A stretch of DNA of 64,000 bases from Odontocerum albicorne (GCA_949825065.1 OX463849.1:3038001-3102000), one strand, 5' to 3'. Counted from the stretch's first letter, positions 50,065 to 61,355 are shown. Numbers and translations are program-made. The notes: generated from the sequence alone by a model not told the origin.

Positions 50065-52644
50065 CTTCTTCTTCTTCTTCATGTGTCCTGCCGGGTCCCC
50101 CCGACGTTGACGATCACTTGGGAGAAACCTTGTCTGTCCTGGGCAGCACGGAACAGCCCCTCCACACCTCTCATCCCGGTCCATTCTCTAATGTTCCGAA
50201 GCCAGGAGTGCTGCCTTCTTCCAACTCCTCTACGACCCTCAATCTTCCCCTTTATGACAAGTTGTAGGATTGCATACTTTTCACCTCTCATTATGTGGCC
50301 AAAATATGAAGTCTTACGGAGCTTGATTGTTGTGAACAATTCTCTCTGTGTATTTGCTCTACGCAATACTTCAACGTTGCTAATCATGTCAGTCCAGGAT
50401 ATTCTTAGCATCCTTCGGTGGATCCACATTTCAAAAGCCTCCAAGCGGTTAATGATATTAACTTTGAGGGTCCATGCCTCGACACCATAAAGCAAAACTG
50501 ACCACACATAACACTTGATCATTCTTTGTCTGAGCTTCAAATTTATATTATCGTTGCAGAGAAGATTTTTCATTTTATTAAAAGCTGCACGAGCTGCTTC
50601 TATTCTACATTTAATTTCTATATCGGGGTCCAGATTCTCAGTGATGATGCTGCCCAAGTACTTAAACTGCTTTACCCTTTCAATATTGACACCACCCAGC
50701 CGAAGATTTGCATCTGGATGACTTTCTCGACTGAAAATCATCAGCTTAGTTTTGTTGACATTAATGTTCAAACCATAATGCTCACCGGTGGAACTGATCC
50801 TATCCAAAAGCTGTTGAAGGTCTTCTATACTATCTGCCAGTAGAACCGTGTCATCAGCATATCTAATGTTATTGATGACTACACCGTTGACCTTGACGCC
50901 GATATCTATATCAGTCAGCGCCTGCTTGAAGACAAAGTCAGAGTACATGTTGAACAAAGTAGGTGAGAGTACACATCCTTGTCTAACTCCACGTTGAATG
51001 GGAATACTTTGTGAAGTGGTCCCATTTTCAAGTCTGATAACAGCGTTTTGGTCCCGGTACAGATTTTTAATCACTCTCACATCCTTATCATCTACATTAC
51101 ATCTTTGAAGCAATTTTATCAACTCTGTGTGTTTGACTCTGTCAAATGCTTTTTCATAATCAATAAAGCAACTATAAACATTTTTTCTTTGATCATGGCA
51201 TTTCTGGAGTAAAACATTTATTGCAGTCAACGCTTCGCGGGTACCAAAGCCATTTCTGAACCCAAACTGGGTATCATCCAGGTCTTGCTCGCATTTCAGT
51301 CTTATTCTTGGATGTATAATCTTCAGAAATAGTTTAAGTATATGACTCATAAGGCTTATAAGACGATAGTCATTACATTTTCTTGGGTTTGGTTTTTTGG
51401 GTATAGTAATAAATAATGATGTTAACCAATCTTGGGGGATAATCCCTGTGTCATATATATTGTTAAATAGTTTGAGTAAGCAGTCAACATTATTTTCATT
51501 AATCAGCTTGATAACCTCCATGGAGATTTCGTCAGGTCCACCTGCCTTTCTGGTCTTTGAATTTTTAATAGCATGTAATAATTCCGATTTTAATATAGTA
51601 GGACCTTGATCACACTGTGGCATTTCAATGTCAATGCGAGAGTCTTTAAAGAGATTCTGAATATAATCTTCCCACTTCTTTTGAATGATTGAATCATCCA
51701 AAATTAGATTGTTTGAGTCATCTGTAAGGCATGATGGTCTCGGTTTACTATTAAGACCGGACAGTTCTTTTAGTTTCCTATGCAGATTAAATGCATCATG
51801 CATCTGGTCATACTGTTCTAACTCTTCGCATTGTTTTTTTATCCACTCTTCCTTGGCATTCCTGATCTCACGTTTTATAATCCTTTGGAGGTTCCTGTAT
51901 TCATCACTATTGCGATTCTTGGTACTAACTACCCTACGCTGTTCCATTAAGTTTAATATGTGGTCTGTCATCCATTGCTTCTTACGAGTCAGTTTTTCAG
52001 ATTTCAAATGCTTCTTACCTATATCCTGTATTGTGTTTTTAAAAATTTTCCATTGTTCTTCAACTGTACCACTGTTGACATTGTTAAGTTGTTGTAATTT
52101 ATAATTCAGCTCGGATGACATTGTATCCTTGGTAAGTGGATCTTTCAGTTTCTCTGTGTTCAGTCCCGTTCTTTTGGTTTTCCTTGCAAGTACCTTTAAC
52201 TTCAATCTGATGTCAATAACAAGTGGATTGTGATCCGATCCTATATCAGCACCAGGGTATGTTGTGGCACGTTTAATACTATTTCTGAAACGTTCTCCAA
52301 TCAATGCATAGTCTATTTGGTTTCTGATAGGGTTGGGGATAGTTGGATTGTCCTGTGGGGATCTCCATGTGTAAAGTCTACGTTTAGGAAGTTTGTACCA
52401 TGTGTTGACAACAACCATATTGTGTTCTTCACAGAACTCAAACATTCTGTCGCCTCTTTTATTGGAATCTCCTAGACCATAATCTCCAACTAAATGCGAA
52501 CGGCGACCTTGTCCTATTTTCGCATTAAAGTCTCCAATTATAATATTGATGTCATCACTCTTGGTTGATTTCAGAATTTGTGCAATGCTTTCATAAAGTC
52601 TCTCAATTTGTGCAATGCTTTCATAAAGTCGGTCAACAACCAAA
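50065..52644 (-). mobile_element. LINE-B (RTE-like) insertion, 5'-truncated, recent
   Basis: A 2580-bp insertion flanked by the 11-bp duplication AAAGAAAGAAT (50054-50064 and 52645-52655). The 3' end on the minus strand is a GAA repeat. The unoccupied form of the target repeat is at 32105-32365. Truncation falls inside the endonuclease domain. Confidence 0.9.
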
Positions 52645-52679
52645 AAAGAAAGAATACGAGAATTGAATTTTGAATACAA
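50079..52679 (-). CDS. LINE-B ORF2-like protein: partial APE endonuclease and reverse transcriptase
   Basis: An uninterrupted frame of 866 codons, the longest in the window. Residues about 13-160 are the distal APE-type endonuclease (GDFNAKIG at 49-56, IDYALIG at 122-128, SDHNP at 148-152). Residues about 370-650 are reverse transcriptase: KAGGPDEIS, FIDYEKAFDRV at 505-515, GVRQGCVLSP at 564-573 and the catalytic YADD at 607-610. Residues about 680-866 are the connector: FKYLGSIIT, RRMLRISWTDMISNVEVLRR and KIEGRRGVGRRQHSWLRNIR. The first 12 residues, including the apparent start Met, come from the flanking target repeat, so this start is not original. The first half of the endonuclease is missing, and a 30-bp duplication (RLYESIAQIE twice) lies near its start. 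Not expected to be autonomously active. RTE placement is by resemblance only. Confidence 0.9.
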   Translation of the reverse strand: MYSKFNSRILSFLVVDRLYESIAQIERLYESIAQILKSTKSDDINIIIGDFNAKIGQGRRSHLVGDYGLGDSNKRGDRMFEFCEEHNMVVVNTWYKLPKRRLYTWRSPQDNPTIPNPIRNQIDYALIGERFRNSIKRATTYPGADIGSDHNPLVIDIRLKLKVLARKTKRTGLNTEKLKDPLTKDTMSSELNYKLQQLNNVNSGTVEEQWKIFKNTIQDIGKKHLKSEKLTRKKQWMTDHILNLMEQRRVVSTKNRNSDEYRNLQRIIKREIRNAKEEWIKKQCEELEQYDQMHDAFNLHRKLKELSGLNSKPRPSCLTDDSNNLILDDSIIQKKWEDYIQNLFKDSRIDIEMPQCDQGPTILKSELLHAIKNSKTRKAGGPDEISMEVIKLINENNVDCLLKLFNNIYDTGIIPQDWLTSLFITIPKKPNPRKCNDYRLISLMSHILKLFLKIIHPRIRLKCEQDLDDTQFGFRNGFGTREALTAINVLLQKCHDQRKNVYSCFIDYEKAFDRVKHTELIKLLQRCNVDDKDVRVIKNLYRDQNAVIRLENGTTSQSIPIQRGVRQGCVLSPTLFNMYSDFVFKQALTDIDIGVKVNGVVINNIRYADDTVLLADSIEDLQQLLDRISSTGEHYGLNINVNKTKLMIFSRESHPDANLRLGGVNIERVKQFKYLGSIITENLDPDIEIKCRIEAARAAFNKMKNLLCNDNINLKLRQRMIKCYVWSVLLYGVEAWTLKVNIINRLEAFEMWIHRRMLRISWTDMISNVEVLRRANTQRELFTTIKLRKTSYFGHIMRGEKYAILQLVIKGKIEGRRGVGRRQHSWLRNIREWTGMRGVEGLFRAAQDRQGFSQVIVNVGGTRQDT

Positions 52680-52870
52680 GAGAGCGAGAGACGAATACTT
52701 TGATTCTCATCGAAAGTAGTTCGAAATTTGAATCTCGGTGGGTCCGTGATAACTGAACGAATTTTAAAAACGTAGCTAACAATTTTTGAACCGGTGTAAA
52801 AGGGGACGATGTATAAATGATATATATATAAACAAATTCTATATTTATGAATATATATTTTCATAAATGT
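52656..52870. repeat. Target repeat flanking LINE-B
   Basis: Inverse match to 32112-32310. With 50003-50064 it makes up the interrupted repeat. Confidence 0.7.
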
Positions 52871-53174
52871 AGAATTTGTTTTACTTCCGTGAATATTTCA
52901 CGGGTTGCAACTAGTATTACTGTAACTATCGTGCTTCACCGTTGTAAACGTGTTTTTTTTTTTTTTTTAGAAAACGTGGAAAATTCGCTAACATATAAAA
53001 GCTACTCGTGAAAGATTTTATGAATAAATGGATGATATCGTGCCGTACGATAATTGATTATATTCGTAATTAATTATTTTTAAATACCTTGCAATAATCG
53101 ACTATCGAATAACTGCAATACGAAAGAAACTATATACGTCTACAAAACTGACTTTAAAAAATATATAATTTATT

Positions 53175-53505
53175 TATTATGAAAGATTCAAGACATTGTA
53201 ATTTGTTTTATCAAACACTGTTTATTCCACTTTTTATAACGGTATAACCCTACCGGTTTCAAGGCTTTCACCTCATCATTAGGGGAGCACAAATAAGACT
53301 TGTCCATCAAACGCTGTTTATTCCACTTTATACGAGTATAACCCTACCGAATTCAATGTTTTCACTTCATCATCAGGGGTACATAAACAATTCTTGTTTG
53401 TGTTCCCCTAATGATGAAGTGAAAACCTTAAAACTGGTAGGGTTATACCGTTATATAAAGTGGAATAAACAAATAACAACATATTCGTATATATCGAAGA
53501 CATAT
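53175..53505. mobile_element. PLE1 terminal segments, two sub-types in tandem
   Basis: One inverted terminal segment (53205-53310) is followed by a head-to-head pair of the diverged sub-type (53316-53500) that also occurs at 35065-35330. Confidence 0.75.
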
Positions 53506-53787
53506 TAATTTTCGTTTTGGCGTACCACATGACTGACACACTCGAGTATTTTTTATTGAATTACACCCGCCTTCTTAAACTCTTTGAAGATATTATTCAT
53601 AATATAATTAGTAGTCCCGATATATTGGCTCGAATTGCTTTCCAGATTCCTGTTAGAAACACTAGAAACCTTTTACAATTCAAATGTGAGTTTTTTTAAT
53701 CGCTATTCACCCGAATTTGAGTGCACCAAGTCAGTGAGTATGATAAGTTGATAACATGGATTGAGAATACAGAATATTTTCTATATA

Positions 53788-54559
53788 TTAGGTGTTAACA
53801 TAAGTTGTGTCCGTTTTTTTCCAAATTAAAAATGAGCAGCAAAAGTAAAACAAAATGATAAAGGTTATACGTCATTCGAAAGAAAATTTTCTGCTCTGCA
53901 AGATATTGTGTTTGCTTTTACATTACTTTATTTGATTACAAGCCTTCAAAATGGAAAGTCAAGTAGACGACAGTGAGCATTTTCGACACCTCCTTCTGTT
54001 CGCGTTCAATCGAGGGAATAAAGCTGCTCGCGATATTTGCGAAGTGTACGGTGAAGATGCTATGAATGAAAGGACAGCTCGTCGATGGTTTTTGCGTTTC
54101 AAAGACGGTAATTTCGACCTGAAAGACATGGAGCGTTCCGGACGACAAGTGGACTTCGATGATGACCGCTTAAACCATATTATTCATGAAGATCCCCTTC
54201 AAACCACTATAGAACTGGCTGAGCAGATGAATTGTAGTCACATGACTGTATACCGCTATCTTAAATCAATGGGAAAAGTCCAGAAGTTTGGCGCTTGGGT
54301 TCTATATGTTTTGAGTTAAAACAACAAAAATCAACTGTCGAATGTTGGAGGTGTCGAAAATGCTCCCTTTCGTCTACTTGACATTCATTTTGAAGGCTTG
54401 TAATCAAATAAAATAATATATGTAACGTAAAAGCAAACACAATACTTGTAGAGCAGAAAATTTTATTTCGAATGACGTATAACCTTTACCATTTTGTTTT
54501 ACTTTTGGTGCTCATTTTTAATTTGGAAAAAAACGGACACAACTTATGTTAACACCTAA
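53788..54559 (+). mobile_element. Fold-back mariner derivative
   Basis: 772 bp flanked by TA at 53786-53787 and 54560-54561. The ends TTAGGTGTTAACATAAGTTG and complement continue as inverted arms of about 220 bp that reach into the first codons of the transposase. The empty target is at about 35637. Confidence 0.88.
53951..54319 (+). pseudogene. Mariner transposase N-terminal domain, truncated
   Basis: 122 codons: MESQVDDSEHFRHLLLFAFN, RGNKAARDICEVYGEDAMNE, RTARRWFLRFKDGNFDLKDM, ERSGRQVDFDDDRLNHIIHE, then LAEQMNCSHMTVYRYLKSMG. This is the paired helix-turn-helix DNA-binding region of the SETMAR/Hsmar1-like mariners. The catalytic domain is gone, and a foreign YVLS ending leads into the inverted arm. 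It could still bind the element ends if expressed (inference). Confidence 0.85.
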
Positions 54560-54827
54560 TAGAAGCGTAAGGTCACGTTATCAAGACTTGGAAAATACCA
54601 TGTTTATCAAATAAAATAGTCACATTTTATAATTCATCAATTGTAAGAATTCAACAATCGAGGAACTGCGTAACTGGTTTGGCGGATATTTTTTAATGTA
54701 GATGTTGTTGAGTTCAAGAGGGTCTTTCTCCAGCATTTCCTCAATATTATGTCTTGACAGATTATTCAATTGTAGCTAAAATATTTTTGACGCAATTTAC
54801 CTTATACTGGATTCAGCGTCACAACAA

Positions 54828-55325
54828 AATGCCGCCTGTTTAACGCATGTGTCATCCCGATCCTCCTGTACGGCTGTGAATCTTGCCATCTCACCAAGGC
54901 TCAGGAGCGCAAGATACTTAGTATTGAAAACAGGTGTCTAAGGAGGATATTGGGAATCAAGTGGTATGACCATTTAATAAACGACGCTGTACGCTGGCGC
55001 ACCCGGCAGGGGTCTGTCGTCTCTGTAATTCGGGAAAGCCGATGGTCCTAGCTGGGACATGTTCTGAGAATGCCCGATGATAGTTGGCCGAGGAGAGCGC
55101 TGTTTTTCTGACCATTGGGGTCCCGACGGCCTGGAAGACCCTCTCTCACGGAGTACCGTTCCTATGACAAGGAAGTCAGAGCGTAATAATGTCGTGGAGG
55201 GAGATTACCAACACCGACAAAAACCGCTCTGAATGGAGAAGACTGGTGGCCTCCCTATGCTCCTTGTTCTATTTGCATCCACCATATCAATTCATCAATC
55301 CTTAATTGAATACTTTAGTTATGCA
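54828..55325 (+). pseudogene. LINE C-terminal fragment, further family
   Basis: It reads FNACVIPILLYGCESCHLTK, AQERKILSIENRCLRRILGI, KWYDHLINDAVRWRTRQGSV, VSVIRESRW, then a stop and LGHVLRMPDDSWPRRALFF. A YGCE..L and RRILGI..DH layout as in many insect LINEs, with stops. Confidence 0.7.
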
Positions 55326-56065
55326 ATTACAAAAAAAAACACTGAAACTTGGTTCCCTATAGGGGGTATATTCGGAGCCTGAAAACACTGAAACTTGGTT
55401 CCCTATAGGAGGTATATACGGCGCCTGAAAATGTTCCATTAGCGTTTCCTTTGTTACATCGTTGAGATCCACTGAATCATGTCACAGTGTCTTCGTCCTG
55501 CAACGCTCCAACTGTAAATCTGTCAAGGCGAAATTGAGGTGGACCGTGCATGTGATACGCATGGGCTTCAGTTCAGTTCAGTTCGATCCCACCTCCTCTC
55601 CCGCTGTTATGGGGGACAAAATAAGTCCCCATCAAGCGTGATCTACACTAGAAGATCGAGATCTTCTTTATTTTTTTATGAGCGCGACGGCACATAGTGA
55701 CGAAGAAGGAACTGCCCAAAGGGACTCCTCCAGCGACGACACTCCACAATAGTAGTGACGACGGACTTACGGTCCGAATCATGGGAAAAAGAAAATAACT
55801 CGCAGCGCATTTTTTTTTGCTTTTTTCTTATAGAGTGGCTAAATGCCTGGAGTTCAAACAGTCCAGCAAGTTGGCAGTACTTTCACAGAAAATTTCAAAG
55901 GCAACAAAACTATCCTTTGACGCCACTAGATCGGAGTAGATTGGACCCTTTTGTCTGGATTTGACCTTATCTCTTGCAATACACTCGTATCTTTTAATTT
56001 CAAATGACCCCAATTAACACTAATAAGATAACCTATATTTATTTTTCTTTATCAGTTACAAGAAA
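55326..56065. other. Unassigned, with a 47-bp direct duplication
   Basis: CACTGAAACTTGGTTCCCTA recurs at 55348 and 55386. Otherwise unrecognised, moderately GC-rich at 55440-55760. Confidence 0.45.
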
Positions 56066-56069
56066 AGTA

Positions 56070-56280
56070 CAAATTACTGCACCTGATCATCCAAGGAAAA
56101 ATAGAGGGTCGAAGAGGTGTTGGTAGGAGGCAAATCTCCTGACTCCGCAATATACGTGATTGGACTGGTATAAGGAGCGTTGGGGATCTTTTTCGGGCTG
56201 CCGGGGACAAAGATGCTTACTCTCAGGTGATAGTCAACGTTAGGGGGACCTGACATGACACTAGGAAGAAGATCAGTTAC
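56070..56280 (+). pseudogene. LINE-B 3' end fragment
   Basis: LHLIIQGKIEGRRGVGRRQI, then LRNIRDWTGIRSVGDLFRAA and DKDAYSQVIVNVRGT match the last 65 residues of the LINE-B protein, with a Trp-to-stop change. The tail GGAAGAAGATC is a remnant GAA run. Confidence 0.8.
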
Positions 56281-56554
56281 AAACGAATTGCACAATCATT
56301 TCATGCATTTCTATTGCATCTATTCAGCTCCTTTCCCTCCGTTCCAATGCCCAGTATTCACTTCCATACATCAAGGTTAGCACTGACACACCACTGTACA
56401 CCCAAGCATTTTTGAAAAAAATCCAATTGATTTGTTGAAAAAAAAAAAACAACACAGTAATAAGTGCGTCATTGACCTTGTTATCTGTATCATTTCAATA
56501 TCTCACCGTCTCTCGAAAACATATTGTATAACTAAATATTTTTGTTATTTTGTA

Positions 56555-57010
56555 ATTTAATTATATATTTTGTAATTTATTTTTATCAAACACTGTTTAT
56601 TCCACTTTTTTGTGACGGTATAACCCTACCGGTTTCAAGGCTTTCACCTCATCTTCAGGGGAGCGCAAACAAGACTAAATGCTGTTCGAACTGGTACCGA
56701 TATACACGCTTCAACGGTTGGGGGCTGAGGGATGAGAGAGGCATGGGACAATTTCGGCCAAGAGCGGAGAGATTTTTGGGAAATAACTGTTCAACAGATG
56801 TTCGGATTGGTGTACTGACTTAGACATTTCTAGGGCCTCTAATCTGTCCATTTTATTCCCGTTACCACTGATATGTAAGAATTTGGCATCATCGATAGAA
56901 TAAGTATGGTTTTCACGGTGACAATGATTAGCCATTTCAGAATAAATTAGAGGATTTGTTAAGGCGGATTTGTGTTCACGAAATCTCTTTTCAAAAGATC
57001 TTCCTGCCTT
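56555..57010 (-). mobile_element. PLE1 3' portion with endonuclease relic
   Basis: The minus strand carries [61 protein letters not shown], then the terminal segment CTGAAGATGAGGTGAAAGCC, GAAACCGGTAGGGTTATACC, ending ATAAATTACAAAATA near 56560. Truncated 5' of the GIY core; only [10 protein letters not shown] remains of it. Confidence 0.8.
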
Positions 57011-57371
57011 TAATTATATGCTATTCATCTGATTTTTTATTTATTTTATGGTTTCTGTTACAATGCACTTCCCTGCACGTCGACTGCAATCAATACTTGA
57101 AAATTGTTATTATATCTAATTACTAGAAATGACGATACTTAATGTTTCTTTAATGAGAATCATTAATCATTTTAGTTAAACATGTCATTAACACATAAGG
57201 AAATGGATGGTCACGTTTAGTAAATATGTTAAATACACAATGACTTGAGTTCTAATTGAGGGGTAAGTAGAAAAGATTATTAATTTATACATTGGCACTA
57301 TATTAGAAAAAATATTGGGGGGCCCAAATAAGAAGCCCGTAGTCACCTCACGGGTCTACACAGTCAACTAT
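57011..57371. other. Unassigned AT-rich sequence
   Basis: Nothing recognised. Confidence 0.4.
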
Positions 57372-57473
57372 GTGTTTATTTATTTAACACTTTTATTGTA
57401 AATACAATCTGGCGGGTTTATTGCCAGGCGGCAATCTCTTCCAACCAACCAGACAAAAGTAAATGAGGCAAGT
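57372..57473 (-). mobile_element. LINE-A 3' tail fragment
   Basis: About 100 bp of LINE-A 3' end, placed directly beside the longer copy in the same orientation. Confidence 0.8.
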
Positions 57474-58165
57474 TATTTATTTATTTAACATTTTTATTGC
57501 AATACAATCTGGCGGGTTTATTGCCAGGTGGCAATCTCTTCCAACCAACCAGACAAAATTAAATGAAGCAAGTTAAGTGGTCGCATAAATCATTCAAATG
57601 AGTATCCATCCCCACGAAATCCATAAAAATATACGTGAGCACATGCCCACGAACCCCACAAAGATGGACAATCACCCGAACATTATTTTTCATATAAAGT
57701 GAGATATTATCAATCAAAAGGAAAGGAAGGGATGGTGGAGAGGAAAGGAAAAGAAAAATCAGGAATGAAACACGTTATTTTACTGACTAGAAATAAAGAG
57801 TTTTTTCAGTCGCTTCTGAAAGCATGTCAACGACGGAGCGAGTCTTATATTGGTTTGTAACTTATTCCAAAGTCTCACTGCATGGACAGTAAAAAAAAGG
57901 AGCGGTGAACTGGAAAGGCCAATAAACAATCTCTGTTTGAGCGTAGCGCTAACCCATGATTGGAAAGACGCTGAAAATTTTCGGCGAGATAAGAGGGGGC
58001 GGCGGGACAGTTAAGGATATTATACAATAGAGACAGTATGTGCATTTGGCGTCTATTACTACATTCAACCAGTTCAATGCCTTCTGGTATGAAGTTAAAT
58101 GATCGTACTTTCGTAGGTTGAAAATGAATCTTACGACACACATTTTGAAGACGCTGGGTTACCTC
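57474..58165 (-). pseudogene. LINE-A 3' end
   Basis: The minus strand reads LQNVCRKIHFQPTKV-type sequence, then NRRQMHILSLLYNILNCPAA, FQRLSNHGLALRSNRDCLLA and FPVHRSFFL. The frame breaks before the VRLWNQL block, which is present out of frame. The 3' UTR and TAAA tail end at 57474. 5'-truncated. Confidence 0.82.
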
Positions 58166-58207
58166 CATTCTCAATATTTATCTATCTTGGTTCGTTCTAA
58201 TTCCAAC

Positions 58208-58640
58208 GTTTAATAATAATGATAATAATGGACAATTTATATAGCGCTGTTTAGAAGGCAGACTCCTCAAGGGCGCTAAAACTCTAACCCACTTTTATTG
58301 ACAGATTAAAAATATAACAAAAAAAATTGTTAGATTTAAGGATCGGCAAGTTGTGGCTGCGGCCATTAGATTACATAATTCCCCGCATTTGTATGTTTAG
58401 AAAAACATATTTGGTAAGAAAACAGCAGAAAACTTGCCATGGAAAGAAGAACTACAAGGAAACCTTTATAGATCTTCCGGTATATGTTAGTAAAACATTT
58501 AACTTTAGTTGGAGTATAATGTATGTACGAGTATATGTGTAGTGTTCATATACAATTATAATTTTTGATGCGACTTCCCAAAAAGGAGTGCGTTCAAGTG
58601 TTTCCTAAAGCTGCACACGGCATCCATATATATTTAAGAA
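58208..58640 (-). mobile_element. Dispersed retroelement 3' end, partner of 4782-5110
   Basis: GACAATTTATATAGCGCTGT with an ATAATA-rich edge, and TTTCCTAAAGCTGCACACGG at about 58599. Interior diverged. Confidence 0.5.
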
Positions 58641-59285
58641 TTTTGAGGTAGATCAAAATTGATCGAATTGAAATATCACTTGGCAAAACGTACATTAATC
58701 AAAAATAAAAATCACCAATTCATTACAATTTACGAAATAATACAATAATATGACTGTTGGAGTAATAAAATAAACACGTTAAAATTACGAAAAATACACT
58801 TATATTTTCCCATTGAGACCACTCGAAATCTGTATTACCGACACTATAGTGATTTAATTATAAGCTTCATTTGTCGCTAGTAAAGGGGTTGTCCAAAAAG
58901 AAAGAAATGGGAAGTCCTCGTTGTTTTTGGTAACTTCTCTATAGTTCATATTTTTACCCTTTCCCTTTGGGGGGGGGGGTATTTTATTTTTGGGTGAGCA
59001 TAAAGTTTGACCCCCTTCAGAGTTGACGTCTATGGATTTATAACAGGTTAGCGACCATGACTGTCTCAATTGGTCAAATATTCAGATATGTGAAAATCCC
59101 CATTGGCACAAATTCAGCCCAAATAAAACAAGTCAATGATAATGATTCATAAAATCATGACCTCTATGGCCATGTTAGTAAAACACCTGTCTTCCTAATT
59201 TTTCGCAACGTTCAAATTTTTGTGGCCCTATTATCCGCGATGGTTCTGTGACAATTGATACAACCATTTTCAAAAGATGGAAAAC
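58641..59285. other. Unassigned; contains a 10-G run
   Basis: The homopolymer G run at about 58970-58979 is the only notable feature. GGGTTGTCCAAAAAG at 58885 could be a transposon end but has no partner. Confidence 0.4.
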
Positions 59286-59289
59286 GATT

Positions 59290-59815
59290 GAGATACCGAA
59301 TAAATGCTATATAAATGCGTGCATTGAGAAGAATACATGAAGTGACAATGTATGATATAATATGGAATAAAGTGTTAAGGGATGAATGTGAACTTAAGGC
59401 TGATGTGTTAAGTCAGATGAAGAAGAGTACGCTGATATGGTTTGGACATGTGGAACGAATGAATAAATAAAGACTAACAAAACAGATATATAGTGCTACT
59501 CACACAGCTCCTACGATTATTCTGATTTTTTACATTTCCTTCTTTCAAAATATTGTGCTCTACGTAAGATCCAACCATACTTTACTTGTTCGACCTCTAC
59601 CACGCCTTCTACTAACATTTGCAATGTATATTTGTTTTGATAGTCTTTCTTCATTCATTCGTTCCACGTGCCCAAACCATCCCATCGTGCTCTACTTCAT
59701 CATACTCAATACATGAGCCTTAAGTTCACATTTATCTCTAATCACTTCAATCCATATTCTGTCATACATTGTCCCCCCATGTATTTTTCTAAATACACGG
59801 ATTTCTATAGCACTA
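59290..59815. pseudogene. Two LINE-D fragments in inverted orientation
   Basis: Plus-strand fragment 59290-59510 (ACCGAATAAATGCTATATAA to AACAAAACAGATATATAGTG) meets a minus-strand fragment 59512-59815. Both cover the same LINE-D region, so the pair can form a hairpin. Confidence 0.75.
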
Positions 59816-60240
59816 ATAGTGTACCACACAGGGTACAAATATACTGTAGCGTAGGTGCGTTAGTTGCTGCGCCGCGCTCGGAGAATTGAGTTAGCGAATT
59901 TCAAAGCGTAGATCCAGAAGAAGGTAGCGGGGTGGAGAGATTCCTCTCAGGCAGGTCGAAGTAGCGGGTCTCAAAGTAAAACACAGTAGAGTCGGTTGTT
60001 ACTGAGAATATATGATAATTTTCCCTAAAAAGGGACCGTCGTTATTAATCACATCGGTCGGTCATCACAAGCGCCCATTCCCCGCGAAATACAACAACTT
60101 TCGGGGTTTTGAGCGCTGCTTAAGCCGACCGGCCCGTAACCTACTCACGACGCCCCGCCCGCAAGTCTTTTATTTCCCTTACAGTCGCGAACACGATCGG
60201 AGTCAAACTGACTAACATTTTTCATACAAACTATCCAATT
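59816..60240. other. Unassigned GC-richer block
   Basis: Distinctly GC-richer than the surroundings. The minus strand starts TGTTAGTCAGTTTGACTCCG and contains AATAAAAGAC at about 60170, vaguely LTR-like, but no target duplication was found. Confidence 0.35.
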
Positions 60241-60540
60241 TTACAAGAACATATATCAAACATTTCAACAAATTCAAAGGAATATAGTATAATAAATATT
60301 ACAATTATCAAAGATTTACATATCATTATACCACATACAAGTCTCTCCACCTAATCACAATGGGTGACCGCACACGTCCCATACACATAGAGCTTTTTTA
60401 ATCTTGCTCCACGTCAACGTTTCTATCCCATAAAAAGTTGGTACTAAAATACTGTTGTAGACTATCATCATGGAAAATTTTAATACTGTCTAATAAAAGC
60501 TTTCCTTCCTTTTAAAATCTGATAAACTAAACATGATGAT
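60241..60540. other. Unassigned AT-rich sequence
   Basis: Nothing recognised. Confidence 0.4.
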
Positions 60541-60711
60541 GACCTCCGTGGCCTAGTTGGTAAGACGCTTATCTCCCAACCTGAGGGTTGCGAGTTTGAT
60601 ACCAGCTAGAACCCAATGTTTGGTTTTCACTTAAGGCCTCTGTAACACCTTTCTGAATGTTTGGAAGAGATTGACACTCGGCAATAAGTCTACTAGGTTG
60701 TAACCGTAACA
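60541..60711 (+). mobile_element. tRNA-derived SINE
   Basis: Head TGACCTCCGTGGCCTAGTTG, GTAAGACGC and B-box-like GAGTTTGATACC, body with AGAACCCAATGTTTGG, tail TTGGAAGAGATTGACACTCG, GCAATAAGTCTACTAGG. Confidence 0.85.
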
Positions 60712-61261
60712 ACGCAAGTATAATAAAATTCAATACATGATATTTAAAAACAAAAAAGAAAACTTACTTCGAAAAATTATTCAAAAGAACAAAAAATATG
60801 TTCAACGCATAAAAAAACACTTGGAAGAACTATTAATTCGAACTGTATTCGTACAACAATTCACATTACATAATTGTTAATTAACTGTAATAGAAAATCA
60901 CCGTAAATAACTATTTACATTCAATTAAGAAAAAAAAATTATGACAAATAAAATACAGATTATTTTCTTCAAAATCTGAATCAATTTATTATCAGCATTA
61001 TAATTATATAATGCTGATAGTAAATTATACCTTAATATATTTTCTTTACTTGAAAAACTATACTGTCACAAATAACTGAACTGCAATTAATCTGGATGAA
61101 GAATGACAAATAGATTTTTAGTTTAATTATTCTGAGGAATGTATCTAGGTGGAAAAATAAACTGTTTTGATAAGTCATGGTAAATAAAGATAATAACATA
61201 TTATAGATGTTGTGTTTATCGTTGATTATGCAAAACTACTGGTTATGTGTCTAATTCATAT
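60712..61261. other. Unassigned AT-rich sequence
   Basis: A 22-bp palindrome-like stretch (TATCAGCATTATAATTATAT) is at 60991. Nothing else. Confidence 0.4.
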
Positions 61262-61355
61262 TTTAGACAATACATATATTTATTTATTTAAAATTTCATT
61301 GTAAAACAAGCTGGCGGGTTTATTGCCGACCAGATGACAACCAACCAGAAAAAAA
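61262..61355 (-). mobile_element. LINE-A or SINE 3' tail fragment
   Basis: TTTATTTATTTAAAATTTCA and AGCTGGCGGGTTTATTGCC are the common tail in reverse. Confidence 0.6.

Larger units (their letters stand above)
53505..54788 (+). pseudogene. LINE C-terminal relic interrupted by a fold-back mariner
   Basis: Shares about 500 bp with 35335-35850. The 60-codon frame at 53517-53699 reads DTLEYFLLNYTRLLKLFEDI, SPDILARIAFQIPVRNTRNL, LQFKCEFF. The insertion lies at 53788-54559. Confidence 0.65.

Noticed and set aside
52645..52679. Start codon of the 866-codon frame as the true start of the LINE-B protein
   Set aside because: It lies outside the 11-bp target duplication, in flanking repeat, and the endonuclease lacks its first half.
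59816..60240. Solo LTR on the minus strand
   Set aside because: A start resembling TGTTAGTC and an AATAAA exist, but no target duplication or matching end was found, so only recorded as unassigned.
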